Source of the DNA: Dactylis glomerata
Lineage: Eukaryota; Streptophyta; Magnoliopsida; Poales; Poaceae
Assembly: GCA_007115705.1 (NCBI GenBank)
Contig: QXEO01000222.1
Coordinates: forward strand, 4,591,176 to 4,655,175
DNA: 64,000 nt
Reading direction: 5' to 3'
Program-made: the position numbers and the translations under genes
Shown: piece by piece, positions 1 through 10,639 of the stretch
How positions within the stretch are numbered: the first letter of the stretch is position 1
Layout: each line of letters starts with the position of its first letter
Notes under the pieces: generated by a model
Databases searched by the model: none
Seen by the model: only the letters and a program-made list of their open reading frames with translations
What the model was told of the DNA's origin: nothing

Positions 1-769
1 CTTTCGCAACCCCATCTTTAGGGTGTAGATCGATGAGAAGACTTTTCCTAGCCTAGCCACCGACACCACCGCGATGTCATGCAGCACCCCATCCTGCGTG
101 CGATCACCTAGGCACATCACGTCCGCTGCCAATACTCCGCTGCCAATACTCCGCGGCATCGTGCCGCCGAGTACCACCGGCTAACGCTGCCAAACATTCA
201 TGACTCAGCGTAGTACCACTTGAATGAGTAGAAATAGTTATGTTCATTGTGCTGCCACTTCAGTTTGTCCACACTCTTCTATCTTCTCTCCTCCGAGCTA
301 ACGTGGAAGGTGCAAAACAAAGAAAGAAACTGGTGGAGCTTAATAACGGAAAAAAAACATGAGAGGGGTGAAAGCCAGGTGTTATCTGAGAGCATCAATT
401 TGGCTCCCGAGCTCACTCCAACTCATTATTTTATACATTCAGAAAATAAAAAGTTTAAGTTTTATAAATTTTAAAGAATACTTGCAAATAGGCGATGATG
501 TATACTTTAAGTATGCCAAAGTCTCACTCCAAAATATTATATTATACTCTATATAAAATAACGAATTATAAATCTGGACGTGTGAATAGTGCACCTTCGA
601 ACCTCGTTAGATGTATCCTTTTTATGTAGCCCGGAATACAAAGTATTTCAGATTAAGATGTTATACACTTAAAGTATACATTATTACCTATATGTATATA
701 TTTTTTCATAATTTTTGAAGCTTCAAAACATTATTTTGAATTTTTAAAATAAAAAGTTCCACTGAGATT
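1..769. other. Intergenic sequence, no gene seen
   Basis: No convincing coding sequence. A 14-bp unit, GCTGCCAATACTCC, is repeated twice in tandem at about 125-152. The 13-mer TGTATACTTTAAG at 500-512 recurs inverted at 668-680, which could mark an old small MITE, but I could not define its ends. The last bases, GGGCT at 770-774, are the left target-site duplication of element A. Confidence 0.6.
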
Positions 770-774
770 GGGCT

Positions 775-2422
775 TGCTACCGGTTGATGGCGCCAGAAAA
801 GAGGCTGCTGGCGTATGGTTGACGTGGGAGCAGACGGTCCTTGTGCGTGGTGAATAACCAGCCCGTTGGGAACCCCAAGAGGAAGATATGATGAGTATAG
901 CAGCTAGTTTTCCCTCAGTTAAGAAACCAAGGTTTAATGTCGATCAGGAGAGGAGAGATAATGACGACTGAAGGTGATGCGGAACATGCACACACACAAA
1001 CAAATACTTTGTTCCCAACTTGCGATGAGGTTGTCAATCTCACCGGTTTGCTTGAAACAAAGGGTATAAGCGTATCGAGTGGAAAACAATATAGTATGCG
1101 AGTAAAGTAAACAATACGAGTAAAGTAAACAGTGCGAGTAAAGTAAACAGGTGATAGCAATATGATGTAAATAGGATCGGGGTCCACAGTTCACTAGTGG
1201 TGTCTCTCCATAGATAAAATAACACATGCTGGGTAAACAAATTACAGTTGGGCAATTGATAGAATAAAGATAACGTGATATGTCAAAAAAGATCACTATG
1301 AGATTTACTCTGGGCATTACAACAAAATACATAGACCGCCATCCAACTGCATCTATGACTAATAATCCACTCCCGGGGATATCAATCCGAACACCCCAGT
1401 AGTATTAAGTTGCGAACAACAGATAATTGCATTAAGCAAAGTGTGTAATGTAAACAAAGCATATGCCCTTGAGCATATGAATGTTGTTTTCTCCCTAGTA
1501 GCAACAGCACATCTACCACCTTAGAGGTTTCTGTCACTCCCCCAGGTGAAATAGAGGCATGAACCCACTATCGAGCATAAATACCCCCTCTTGAAGTCAC
1601 TAGCAACTACTCGGCCAAGATAGCTACTAACAACGAAGAGCATGCAAGATCATAAACAACATAGAGATAACAAAAGATATAATTCAGTACAGCAACTTAA
1701 TCATAAACACCAATATTCATCGGATCCCAACAAACCAAACATGTAGAATTACATAACGGTGATCTCAATCATGTAGGGCAGCTCATGAGATCTAAACATG
1801 AAGCACATGGTGGAGAGGACAACCATCTAGCTACTGCTATGGACCCATAGTTCAAGGTAGACTACTCACTCATCGCTCCGGAGGCAAGCATGGCGATGAA
1901 GAAGACCTCCGGTGGCGATTCCCCTCTCCGGCAGGGTGCCGGGAAGAGCTTCTGGACCCTCCCGATCTTCGGGTCGACGGCGGCGAAGGATCGCGATGTG
2001 TTCTAGAAAACTGATCGGGTACTTAAGTTTTTTCCGTCGGGGGGTCTTTATAGGCGAAGGGGCGATGTCAGAGGGGGAGCCAGGCTCCCTCACACGGGGC
2101 CCGCGCGGCCAGGGGCCTGGCTGCGCCGTCCCTGCGTGTGGGACCCTGGTGGCCCCCCTCCTACTCTCCTTCGGATCTCTGGAAGCTTCCGGGTAAAATA
2201 AGACTTCAGGATGTGGTTTCGTCCAATTCCGAGAATATTTCCTGTGTATCACTCTGAAACACAAAAACAGCAGAAAACAGGGAACTGGCACTGTGGCAAC
2301 TCGTTAATAGGTTAGTTCCGGAAAATGCATAAAAGTGCCACTAAGTGTAACGAAACAATAGGCAAATGGTGTAAAAACAAGCATGGAGCATCAAAAATTA
2401 TAGATACGTTTGAGACGTATCA
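775..2422 (-). repeat. 3' LTR of element A
   Basis: 1,648 bp, TG...CA on both strands, about 98% identical by eye to 6143-7790. On the minus strand it begins TGATACGTCTCAAACG. It contains a TATA-like CTATAAAG on the minus strand at 2046-2053 next to a GC-rich stretch (about 1866-2200) that gives long chance ORFs in several frames; I read those as LTR sequence, not genes. Confidence 0.94.
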
Positions 2423-2437
2423 AGCATCCCCAAGCTT
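2423..2437 (-). other. Polypurine-tract-like site of element A
   Basis: On the minus strand AAGCTTGGGGATGCT directly abuts the start of the 3' LTR, the expected place for plus-strand priming. The same 14-mer AAGCTTGGGGATGC occurs twice more inside the element (4633-4646 and 4689-4702). Confidence 0.7.
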
Positions 2438-5358
2438 AACTCCTGCTCGTCCTCGAGTAGGTAAGTGATAACAAAAGAATAATTTTTGAGGTGACATGCA
2501 CCTACACAATCTTGATCATATATGTAAGCATTGGTGAGCTGGGATCATAAGAACTTAAAACATGGGCACGAAGATATAATCATGACAATAGAAACTTAGC
2601 AACCATGTTGTAAACATGCAAATGAACACAAACAAAAGATCATGAAAATGAAACAATGAAAGTCAAACGTGTGTTCAAATCATAAGGAAAAACATACAAA
2701 TGGTTTTTAGCTTGTCCTTCAAAGAGAGCAAAACATAAATGCATAGGACACCTTCAAGTTTAAGAGGGCGACTAGATACAAATAATTTAAGAACAAGTGA
2801 AACCAACAATATGAATCAATCAATGAACTTTGGTACAATGCATATCACACTAAGAATGACAACTATGCTCTCTTAATGGTGCGTAAAGAAAGAAGGTGGT
2901 GACATGACATAAAAGTAAAAGAAATGCCCTTCGCAGAGGGAAGCAGTGATTGCAAGTTTTATAACCTTCAAAAATTATGGTACTTACCGGCTTTGAGCTC
3001 TCATTGCCCCCATCATAAGCATCTTGAATGGTTAAAGTTAATGCGAGAACAATTATGATGCATATGCTTGACAAATCATAAGTTGAAAACCTCGTGCCCC
3101 GTGAATACGAGTACCCAAATCTCATGCTACTTTACTTAGAGTCCCAAGCAAGGCTCTTGTCATTGTAAGTATATGCATATCATTGAGAACCGCCAATGGG
3201 GTACCTCCGTGCCCGATGACATGGAACAAGCCCACACCAAAATGACAGGACAAGCAGACAATGAACACCTCGATATCTCTTTTATTTGCCTTTTGTTTAG
3301 CTTTTTATTGTGAGATGCGTCGTCGAATGTTCACCATGGGTATGCTGCAAATTTCCACCATGAATTATGCATGGCTTAGATTGGCGGCCCGGCGTTTCCC
3401 TAACACATATACAAACTCCATGATCCCCACAAGATTCCCAATTCATTTCACACTGCGGGCATCCATAAACAAAAGATCACGATATCAACTCAAATAAGAA
3501 GTGCAATGTTGAAAGCTTGCCCCATGACAGCATGGCTGGGCTAGAATCCAACTTACAACTTGCACGCATAACAACTCAACATAAGAGACCACAATGTCAA
3601 ATTTTTAAGAACAGGAAAAAGTAAAGTGTGCCTTCCGGTTCGTGAGAGCTTTACTAACCGAATTTCGCATAACACTGATAAGAGTTTAATTTGAAGAGAA
3701 AATAAAAGCAAGTCAAATTTACTTGGAATAGCAAATTGCTAGTAGGTATGTATGGTGGACACTTTGAAAAACTTTGGCTTTTAGGAGTTGGATGCACGAG
3801 TAGAGCTCATACTCAGTACAAGGCGAGGGCTAGCAAAAGACTGGGAGCGACCAACTAAGAGAGCAATAATGGCCATAATCATGCAAAGCGACAAAGCGAC
3901 ATTAAAAGAAGCATAAGATGGCATCAAAAGTCAAAAACTAAATGATCATGAAGGCTATTGGCGACTTTGTAAGAGTCTAACATGTGTGAGCATGCGCCAA
4001 GTCAACCCAAATAAAGCATCAAGGAGAAAACCAAAATAATGCTTCCATACAATAAAAACAACGCATGATTTTTTCAAAGGCTCATTAAGCAATCTCAGTT
4101 ATTTGAGACAAGTCATGCTACAGCAAAACCACTAAGCATACTATAAAAAAGACATCAAGCATGACATGAAAAAGCCTAAGCCGCAGTCTACACAAGCTCC
4201 TTCTTGTACCACTATTTTGCACAAAGCTTTTTCTCTTTTCCAACACCATTTAAATTTTTTATAAACACCTCTTTTGATGAAAACCAATAAAGATCAGAGG
4301 CAAAAATACACCTTGATGAAAAGATATGACAAGGTCTGAACGCAAATCACGGCGAAAACGAAAACCAAAAGCAGTAGCAGAAAAAGAAGAACACACGATA
4401 AACGATAAGAGTGAAAAACTGAGTGTTCTTGGCAAATGAAAATGAGTACATCTCCTCCAAAAGAAATTTGTTGGGGTACAACCATTTATTGCAGCAAACA
4501 AACAAACTAAGCCAACTAAGAAAACTAAAACAACTGACGCTCCAAGAAAAACACATAGTGCATGAAGCAATAAAAATATAGTGTTTTGAAAGGTGACCTG
4601 ATTTTTGCCGATGAAGAAGGGGTGCCTCGGGGGCATCCCCAAGCTTTGACGCTTGTACTTCTTGGATATTTCTTGGGGTGATGCATGGGCATCCCCAAGC
4701 TTGAGCTTTTGTCCATTCTTCAACTCATCTCATCATTCTCCAATCCCTACACTTGAAAACTTCCTTCATACAAAACTAAACACAATTCTATTAGCAACAT
4801 TTGTGCAAGCATAACATATAATCAATCCTCTATTTGCTTCAGGTTTCAACTCAAAACCACCACATATATAGCAAATACTACTGTAGCAACCTCCCCAAAA
4901 GTTCTGTGATCAAAAGAACTCAAAAGAAAGCGATAAAGTGGCAAACACAAATATTGGCAGAAATCTGTCAAAACTGAACAGCTGACAAAGGTCGAATTTT
5001 TGAGGGATTTTCTGTTGCTCAAATAAAAAAGTGTTCAACTAACAAAAGTTTGGATATAACTTGGGGCATATGCACAAGAAATTTCAGGTCCAAAAGATAT
5101 ACAGAGAATTTTTACGAATTTTTACGGTGCAGCACCGAAAACAGTTTCAGGACAGCAACATCCCCAAATCTTTACCTCACTCAAATTAGAGGCTTCTCTT
5201 GGCACAAAAACGAAATAAACAAGATAAGGAGCAGTCATTACAGTAGTAATGACTTCCAAGACTCAAATAAAAGAAAAAGTACTGAAAAGAAAACATTGGG
5301 TTATCTCCCAAGAGTGCTTTTCTTTAACGCCTTTGAGCTAGGCGCAGAAAATTGCGAA
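2438..5358 (-). other. Internal region of element A without pol
   Basis: AT-rich, with no RT, RNase H, integrase or protease motif in either strand. A stretch at about 4259-4716 reads on the minus strand as hydrophobic peptides after the two AAGCTTGGGGATGC copies. It may be a remnant of the env-like region of Athila elements, but the frames are short and the longest one lacks an upstream ATG, so no gene is called. Confidence 0.6.
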
Positions 5359-5952
5359 TCAAGTACCTTCAAAAGAAGCATTAAGATCAACTGCAGAGGT
5401 CTTATCAATAAGGCATTGTATTTCATCCACATAAGTTTTAGAAGACCCTTTGTGATCATGCTTTGGTACACTTTTTTCATCAAAAAGATTTTCAGGACAG
5501 ATCCAGGCAAAATTATTTTCGAAAGCTTCACACAATCCCAAAAGCTTGCAAGGTATAGGTATTTCGGTTCCCTCATCATTAGTATCAATAACCTTTATAG
5601 GTGAACCAAGTTTATTAAAACGTTTAAGAACTTTCCTAGCTTCAATAACGACATCCTTAAATTCTAGGCGCAAAGTTTCTAAGATAAAAGCTTTCTTTTC
5701 GGGATCCTCAATTTCATGAAGCTTAAGGAACATATATTGCATAAAAGGATTAAGACTAGCAAACCTAGTTTCCAACATGTCAATTAAATAAATAGAAGCA
5801 ACTTCAATACTAGGAGCAAGCTCAACCCAAGACTTTTCCTCAACTTCCTCATGCATACTAATGTGATTAAAGAACTCCTCAATGTTACTTTTGCCAATAA
5901 TCGAACCACTACCTACTGAGAGGTCCTCCAAAACATACTTAGGGATCAACAT
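5359..5952 (-). CDS. 197-aa ORF in the gag position of element A
   Basis: An ATG-started ORF of 197 codons begins about 160 bp downstream (element sense) of the primer-binding site, where gag sits in an LTR element. The product is acidic and mostly helical-looking, with no zinc knuckle, no membrane segment and no protease motif. I do not recognise a defined domain; calling it a Gag-derived leader protein rests on position only. It is the only substantial ORF of the element, so it may be a Gag fragment retained by a non-autonomous derivative, or a chance survivor. Codon use looks like the AT-rich surroundings. Confidence 0.5.
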   Translation of the reverse strand: MLIPKYVLEDLSVGSGSIIGKSNIEEFFNHISMHEEVEEKSWVELAPSIEVASIYLIDMLETRFASLNPFMQYMFLKLHEIEDPEKKAFILETLRLEFKDVVIEARKVLKRFNKLGSPIKVIDTNDEGTEIPIPCKLLGLCEAFENNFAWICPENLFDEKSVPKHDHKGSSKTYVDEIQCLIDKTSAVDLNASFEGT

Positions 5953-6115
5953 GATAAACTAAAAGTAAAGAAATAACAACTACCAAGGATTCTAATTTTT
6001 TTTTTGGGTTTTTGATATAAAGCAATGCAGGTAAAATAAATAAAGTAAAGCAAAACAATAACAAAGTAAAGAATGTGTGTGCAAAAAACTCCCCTCGCAG
6101 AAGTCTTCTCTTCCT

Positions 6116-6132
6116 CCCCGGCAACGGCGCCA
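6116..6132 (-). promoter_or_regulatory. Primer-binding site (tRNA-Asp type) of element A
   Basis: Plus-strand CCCCGGCAACGGCGCCA equals the 3' end of plant tRNA-Asp including CCA, so on the minus strand this is TGGCGCCGTTGCCGGGG, 10 bp from the LTR edge at 6143. It fixes the element on the minus strand. Confidence 0.92.
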
Positions 6133-6142
6133 GAAAATGAGC

Positions 6143-7790
6143 TGCTACCGGTTGATGGCGCCAGAAAAGAGGCTGCTGGCGTATGGTTGACGTGGGAGCA
6201 GACGGTCCTTGTGCGTGGTGAATAACCAGCCCGTTGGGAACCCCAAGAGGAAGGTATGATGAGTATAACAGCTAGTTTTCCCTCAGTTAAGAAACCAAGG
6301 TTTAATGTCGATCAGGAGAGGAGAGACAATGACGACTGAAGGTGATGCGGAACCTGCACACAAACAAACAAATACTTTGTTCCCAACTTGCGATGAGGTT
6401 GTCAATCTCACCGGTTTGCTTGAAACAAAGGGTATGAGCGTATCGAGTGGAAAACAATATAGTATGCGAGTAAAGTAAACAGTACGAGTAAAGTAAACAA
6501 TGCGAGTAAAGTAAACAGGTGATAGCAATATGATGTAAATAGGACCGGGGTCCATAGTTCACTAGTGGTGTCTCTCCATAGATAAAATAACACATGCTGG
6601 GTAAACAAATTGCAGTTGGGCAATTGATAGAATAAAGATAACGTGATATGTCAAAAAAGATCACTATGAGATTTACTCTGGGCATTACAACAAAATACAT
6701 AGACCGCCATCCAACTGCATCTATGACTAATAATCCACTCCCGGGGATATCAATCCGAACACCCCAGTAGTATTAAGTTGCGAACAACAGATAATTGCAT
6801 TAAGCAAAGTGTGTAATGTAAACAAAGCATATGCCCTTGAGCATATGAATGTTATTTTCTCCCTAGTAGCAACAGCACATCTACCACCTTAGAGGTTTCT
6901 GTCACTCCCCTAGGTGAAATAGAGGCATGAACCCACTATCGAGCATAAATACCCCCTCTTGGAGTCACTAGCAACTACTCAGCCAAGATAGCTACTAACA
7001 ACGGAGAGCATGCAAGATCATAAACAACATAGAGATAACAAAAGATATAATTCAGTACAGTAACTTAATCATAAACACCAATATTCATCGGATCCCAACA
7101 AACCAAACATGTAGAATTACATAACGGTGATCTCAATCATGTAGGGCAGCTCATGAGATCTAAACATGAAGCACATGGTGGAGAGGACAACCATCTAGCT
7201 ACTACTATGGACCCATAGTCCAAGGTAGACTACTCACTCATCGCTCCGGAGGCAAGCATGGCGATGAAGAAGACCTCCGGTGGCGATTCCCCTCTCCGGC
7301 AGGGTGCCGGGAAGAGCTTCTAGACCCTCCCGATCTTTGGGTCGATGGCGGCGGCGGATCGCGATGTGTTCTGGGAAACTGATCGGGTACTTAGGTTTTT
7401 TCCATCGGGGGGTCTTTATAGGCGAAGGGGCGATGTCAGAGGGGGAGCCAGGCTCCCTCACGCGGGGCCCGCGCGGCCAGGGGCCTGGCCGCGCCGCCCC
7501 TACGTGTGGGGCCCTGGTGGCCCCCCTCCTACTCTCCTTCGGATCTCTGGAAGCTTCCGGGTAAAATAAGACTTCAGGATGTGGTTTCGTCCAATTCCGA
7601 GAATATTTCCTGCGTATCACTCTGAAACACAAAAACAGCAGAAAACAGGGAACTGGCACTGTGGCAACTCGTTAATAGGTTAGTTCCAGAAAATGCATAA
7701 AAGTGCCACTAAGTGTAACGAAACAATAGACAAATGGTGTAAAAACAAGCATGGAGCATCAAAAATTATAGATACGTTTGAGACGTATCA
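6143..7790 (-). repeat. 5' LTR of element A
   Basis: Second 1,648-bp LTR. Minus-strand TATA-like CTATAAAG at 7414-7421, at the same place as in the other LTR. Its terminal 40 bp (from 6143) contain a degenerate copy of the primer-site region (GGCGCCAGAAAA shared). Confidence 0.94.
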
Positions 7791-7795
7791 GGGCT

Positions 7796-8475
7796 CCAAA
7801 TGCATTTTTCGCTTCACCCACTTATTTGTGCAGTTCTTTTTCACTTGTTTCCTTGTTTGTTAGGTACTAGGATATTTGTATGGATGTATCCTAAAACTGA
7901 TGCATAAATGTTGCGACTCCCAGTTATAATCAAGATAACGAAAAATAACTAGAAACATAAGTTATGTGAGCACCCCTGATAAGGTCTAATTAGTAGAAGT
8001 GTAAATAGTTAAGCACATGAGTGTTTTGCGATACTATTCCCCATGTTTAAATTCTTTCTTTTTATTAGATATTCTCCAATGCATCGTTTCTTAGCGCGCC
8101 ATGCTAGGTAATGGTTTCTTATAAGAAACACCTCCAATGCATTGTTTGTTAGGAGTTGTATTGCATCAAGTGTACATTTAATAATTTTAGCTCATACATA
8201 CATATGATTGGGCTAAGGAAATATCCAGCGGCCCGACACAAATTGGACTCAAATCTTGTCCACTTTGTACCATTCGTGTCGGGGGCAGCCCCAGCGGACC
8301 GACGCATTTGGGCAGCTGGCCGCATCTTCTCCCTCTAGTATATTTTCTATCAATGATCATAACCAATGGTGTTGCAACGAAATGAATTTAAACAGCGTAC
8401 ATCCAAATAAACAACATAGTTTATAACCATTGTAATCTAGAAAATTAACAACATAGCTTAAATTAACAACATCGT
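7796..8475. other. Intergenic / 3' part of a Harbinger relic
   Basis: No gene. About 8340-8475 is AT-rich with repeated AACAACAT-type strings and probably is the 3' noncoding part of the transposase relic that follows. 8230-8330 has GC-richer strings (CGGCCCGACACAAATT, CAGCGGACCGACGC) resembling subterminal Harbinger sequence, but no terminal inverted repeat could be paired. Confidence 0.45.
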
Positions 8476-9129
8476 TCAATACAAAATAAAATCAAACAAG
8501 ATGAGATAACTACTCGGTTTTTTCTGCCAATCCTGCCAGTGCCAAAGATGATCGTAAGTGGTGCGATCATGAAAATCTTGGTGTACATGGAGGTACTCCT
8601 CAAATGTAGCTGCTCCTGGATGCATGAGGCTCAACCAAGTCAACTTGAAATTATCATCTTTGGTTATGAAGTCCTTCATCATGCTCATCCTTAATGATCA
8701 TGTTGTGCATGACCACACAAGCATGCATGACCTCCACATGGTTTATGTGCTCCATGTTCTATAGCAGGTGCCGAATAATAGCCCACCAAGATTGGAACAC
8801 ACCAAATGCCCACTATACATCCTTCATGCATGCCTCTTGTTGTTTTTCAAATCTTCTATTTTTTTCTCCTCCGGAGGTTCATGAATTGTCTTCACAAATG
8901 TGGACCACTCCGGATAGATGTCAACGGCAAGATAGTAGCACTTGTTGTATGATGTCCATTGATCTCATAGTGAACCACTGGAGCATTGACCTCCACAAGC
9001 CTAGAGAATACCCGGGAATGCTGCATCGTGTTGATGTCATTATGGGAACCGGCCATATGGAAAAAAAAAGAGTGCCAAAGCTATTTCTATATATCTTGTG
9101 ATGCCACAGTCAAGAATGATAGTGCACCC
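8476..9129 (-). pseudogene. PIF/Harbinger transposase (DDE_Tnp_4 type), C-terminal half, broken
   Basis: Read on the minus strand, the pieces follow the C-terminal order of plant Harbinger transposases: VASQD near 9110, SHNDIN near 9040, YNKCYYLADGIYPEWSTFVK near 8930, a KDV..AFGVFQ stretch near 8815 corresponding to the family KDVERAFG motif, then VMHACVVMHNMII near 8700, and a GAATFEEYLH tail near 8600. Several in-frame stops and at least two frame changes lie between the pieces, so it is not functional. The catalytic N-terminal half is missing: homology stops at 9129, where an unrelated sequence starts with TGTCGG. The last 70 codons (8476-8688) are open. Such enzymes act with a Myb-like partner to move PIF/Harbinger elements; no partner ORF is visible nearby. 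Confidence 0.85.
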
Positions 9130-9650
9130 TGTCGGTGGTTTGTACCGACATATGCTAGATGGGGTAGCTTAGATGAGAGAAAGGCGATGAAGCCATCGGA
9201 TTCTCAGAGCTAGATTGCAAACATAAGGGTTTACCCAGGTTTGACCCCTCAGTATGAGATAAAGACTGTACCTACTCCTGCTTATATGTACATATCTCAC
9301 AGTCATTATAGGGGGGGGGGTCGCCGGAGGCGAAGGTGTGTGTGCCTAGGAGATTATGGTGGCTATTGTGGTGATTGCTCGGAGCTTAGAGTTTTGGGTT
9401 CTCTACGAGTGCTTATATATGCGTTCCTGCTAGAGTTACAAGGAGAAGTCCCACTGGAATACGATGAACTAAGTCTCTCCCAGTTGGACACGCCAAGTCT
9501 CCTCCCGACGTCTTGGCAAGTGGGCCAATCAATTGGGCCATGACGAGTGGGCCAGGCGATTGGGCCCTTGCAGCAACCCATGTGGGAAAAGTAGGTGAGA
9601 GAAAGTGTGGGATAGGTGGAGAAAAGAGGATCTAAAAGTATAATTGGTGC
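9130..9650. other. Unclassified repeat, possibly an LTR fragment
   Basis: Starts TGTCGG exactly at the break in the Harbinger transposase, and holds phrases common in grass LTRs (a 'tttacccaggttt' string near 9230, a run of ten G near 9310). I could not find a matching CA end with a duplication of the preceding CACCC, so it is left unclassified. Confidence 0.35.
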
Positions 9651-10450
9651 CCCCCTTTGGCTTTTCACAGCGATTTCAGATTTCTGGCCGTCGGATCGCT
9701 GCCCTGCGGAGGATCTCAGCCGTCCATTCATGGTAAGATTTTTTTACAGCGTGCTACAGCGATTCCTGGTTTACCATCCCTTTCTACCCGGCTATCGCTG
9801 ACTATGGGGTCGCATATTTGGGGGCCGTGATTCAGAGGCTAGGGACGATTTCTCCCTCGGAGCGGGCATCCACGGAGCGGGGCGAGTGGAGCAGGCGTGG
9901 TGGGTGGCTTCCCATTCGTCCAGCACGCCTCGTCCTCCCCAATCTCCTCCCGTGTCTCTATCCCCCAATCCTCTCTCTGTCTCTCCTCCCCAATCATCTC
10001 CTCCCAAACCCTAGCCGCCACCAGCGCAACACCAGGTCGCCCACGGTGAACTCCATGGTGGGGAACGGCGGCTACAAGCGGGCGGCGACGGGCGGGCGGC
10101 GACGGGATTGCGACCGGCAGCGACGGCCGTCCACGGCACCAACGGGCGGGCGGCCATGGCGGCGACGGGCGGGCGTACAGGGCGACGCCATGGCCAGGAG
10201 GAGCCATATGCGGCTGCTGCTCTCTGCCATCCTCCTCCTGCCTCTTCTCCTCCCATTTTTCTTATCCATGGCATGCTCGTTCCCTCCCTCCCTTCCTCTC
10301 TCAATGACTTGGTGGGGAAAAGGTGGAGGTCGTCAAGAAATGGGGTGGCTGCTCGGGATTCCCTTATCTCCATGGCGTTGGTGTTGAAAATCTCCAAACC
10401 CTAGGTAATTTCTTTGTGTTCCAGCCATGAATCTCCTTCTCCCTATGTAA
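9651..10450 (+). other. GC-rich gene-like 5' region, no supported CDS
   Basis: Pyrimidine-rich leader with CCCAAACCCTAGCCGCCACC at about 10001-10022, typical of grass 5' UTRs, followed by an ATG at 10054 and GC-rich codons. Overlapping ORFs of similar length exist on both strands (10-20 kDa), none with a domain I recognise, and no splice series leads to a plausible protein. It may be the start of a decayed gene or a noncoding transcript. Confidence 0.35.
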
Positions 10451-10561
10451 TTCATGTCTTTTTTTCCACTCCAGTTTATTTCTTCAGATCCTGAGATTAC
10501 TATGTCTGCTATTTAAGGAGAAGAGAGTGGAGCGGACATAGATGTGAAGGAACCAGAAGTT

Positions 10562-10639
10562 ATTGCTGCTATTTGTGGTAGATAGGTTGCTCTCACAAGC
10601 GATTGCTGCTATGTTTTTTGTGGCAGATAGGTTGCTCTC
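10562..10639. repeat. Imperfect 40-bp tandem duplication
   Basis: ATTGCTGCTATTTGTGG...AGATAGGTTGCTCTC at 10562-10594 is repeated with a small insertion at 10602-10639. Confidence 0.75.

Larger units (their letters stand above)
775..7790 (-). mobile_element. Complete LTR retrotransposon A, non-autonomous, gypsy-type (Athila-like primer site)
   Basis: Two direct repeats of 1,648 bp (775-2422 and 6143-7790) start TG and end CA, and the whole is flanked by the 5-bp duplication GGGCT (770-774 and 7791-7795). A primer-binding site matching the 3' end of plant tRNA-Asp lies on the minus strand next to the right LTR, so transcription runs right to left: the right repeat is the 5' LTR. A purine-rich tract borders the left LTR. 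The 3.7-kb internal region has one 197-aa ORF and no protease, reverse transcriptase or integrase, so the element depends on a partner. By eye the LTRs differ at roughly 35-40 of 1,648 positions (about 2%), mostly transitions. The tRNA-Asp primer and the LTR start TGATACGTCT suggest the Athila lineage (the Sabrina/WHAM group of Triticeae); the family name was not confirmed. Confidence 0.93.

Noticed and set aside
1866..2291. ORFs of 94-141 codons in the LTRs of A (also 7234-7659)
   Set aside because: Inside both LTRs, overlapping on both strands, diverging as noncoding sequence.
9818..10397. Protein-coding gene at the GC-rich island
   Set aside because: Long ORFs on both strands of a GC-rich tract, no conserved motif, no consistent splicing.
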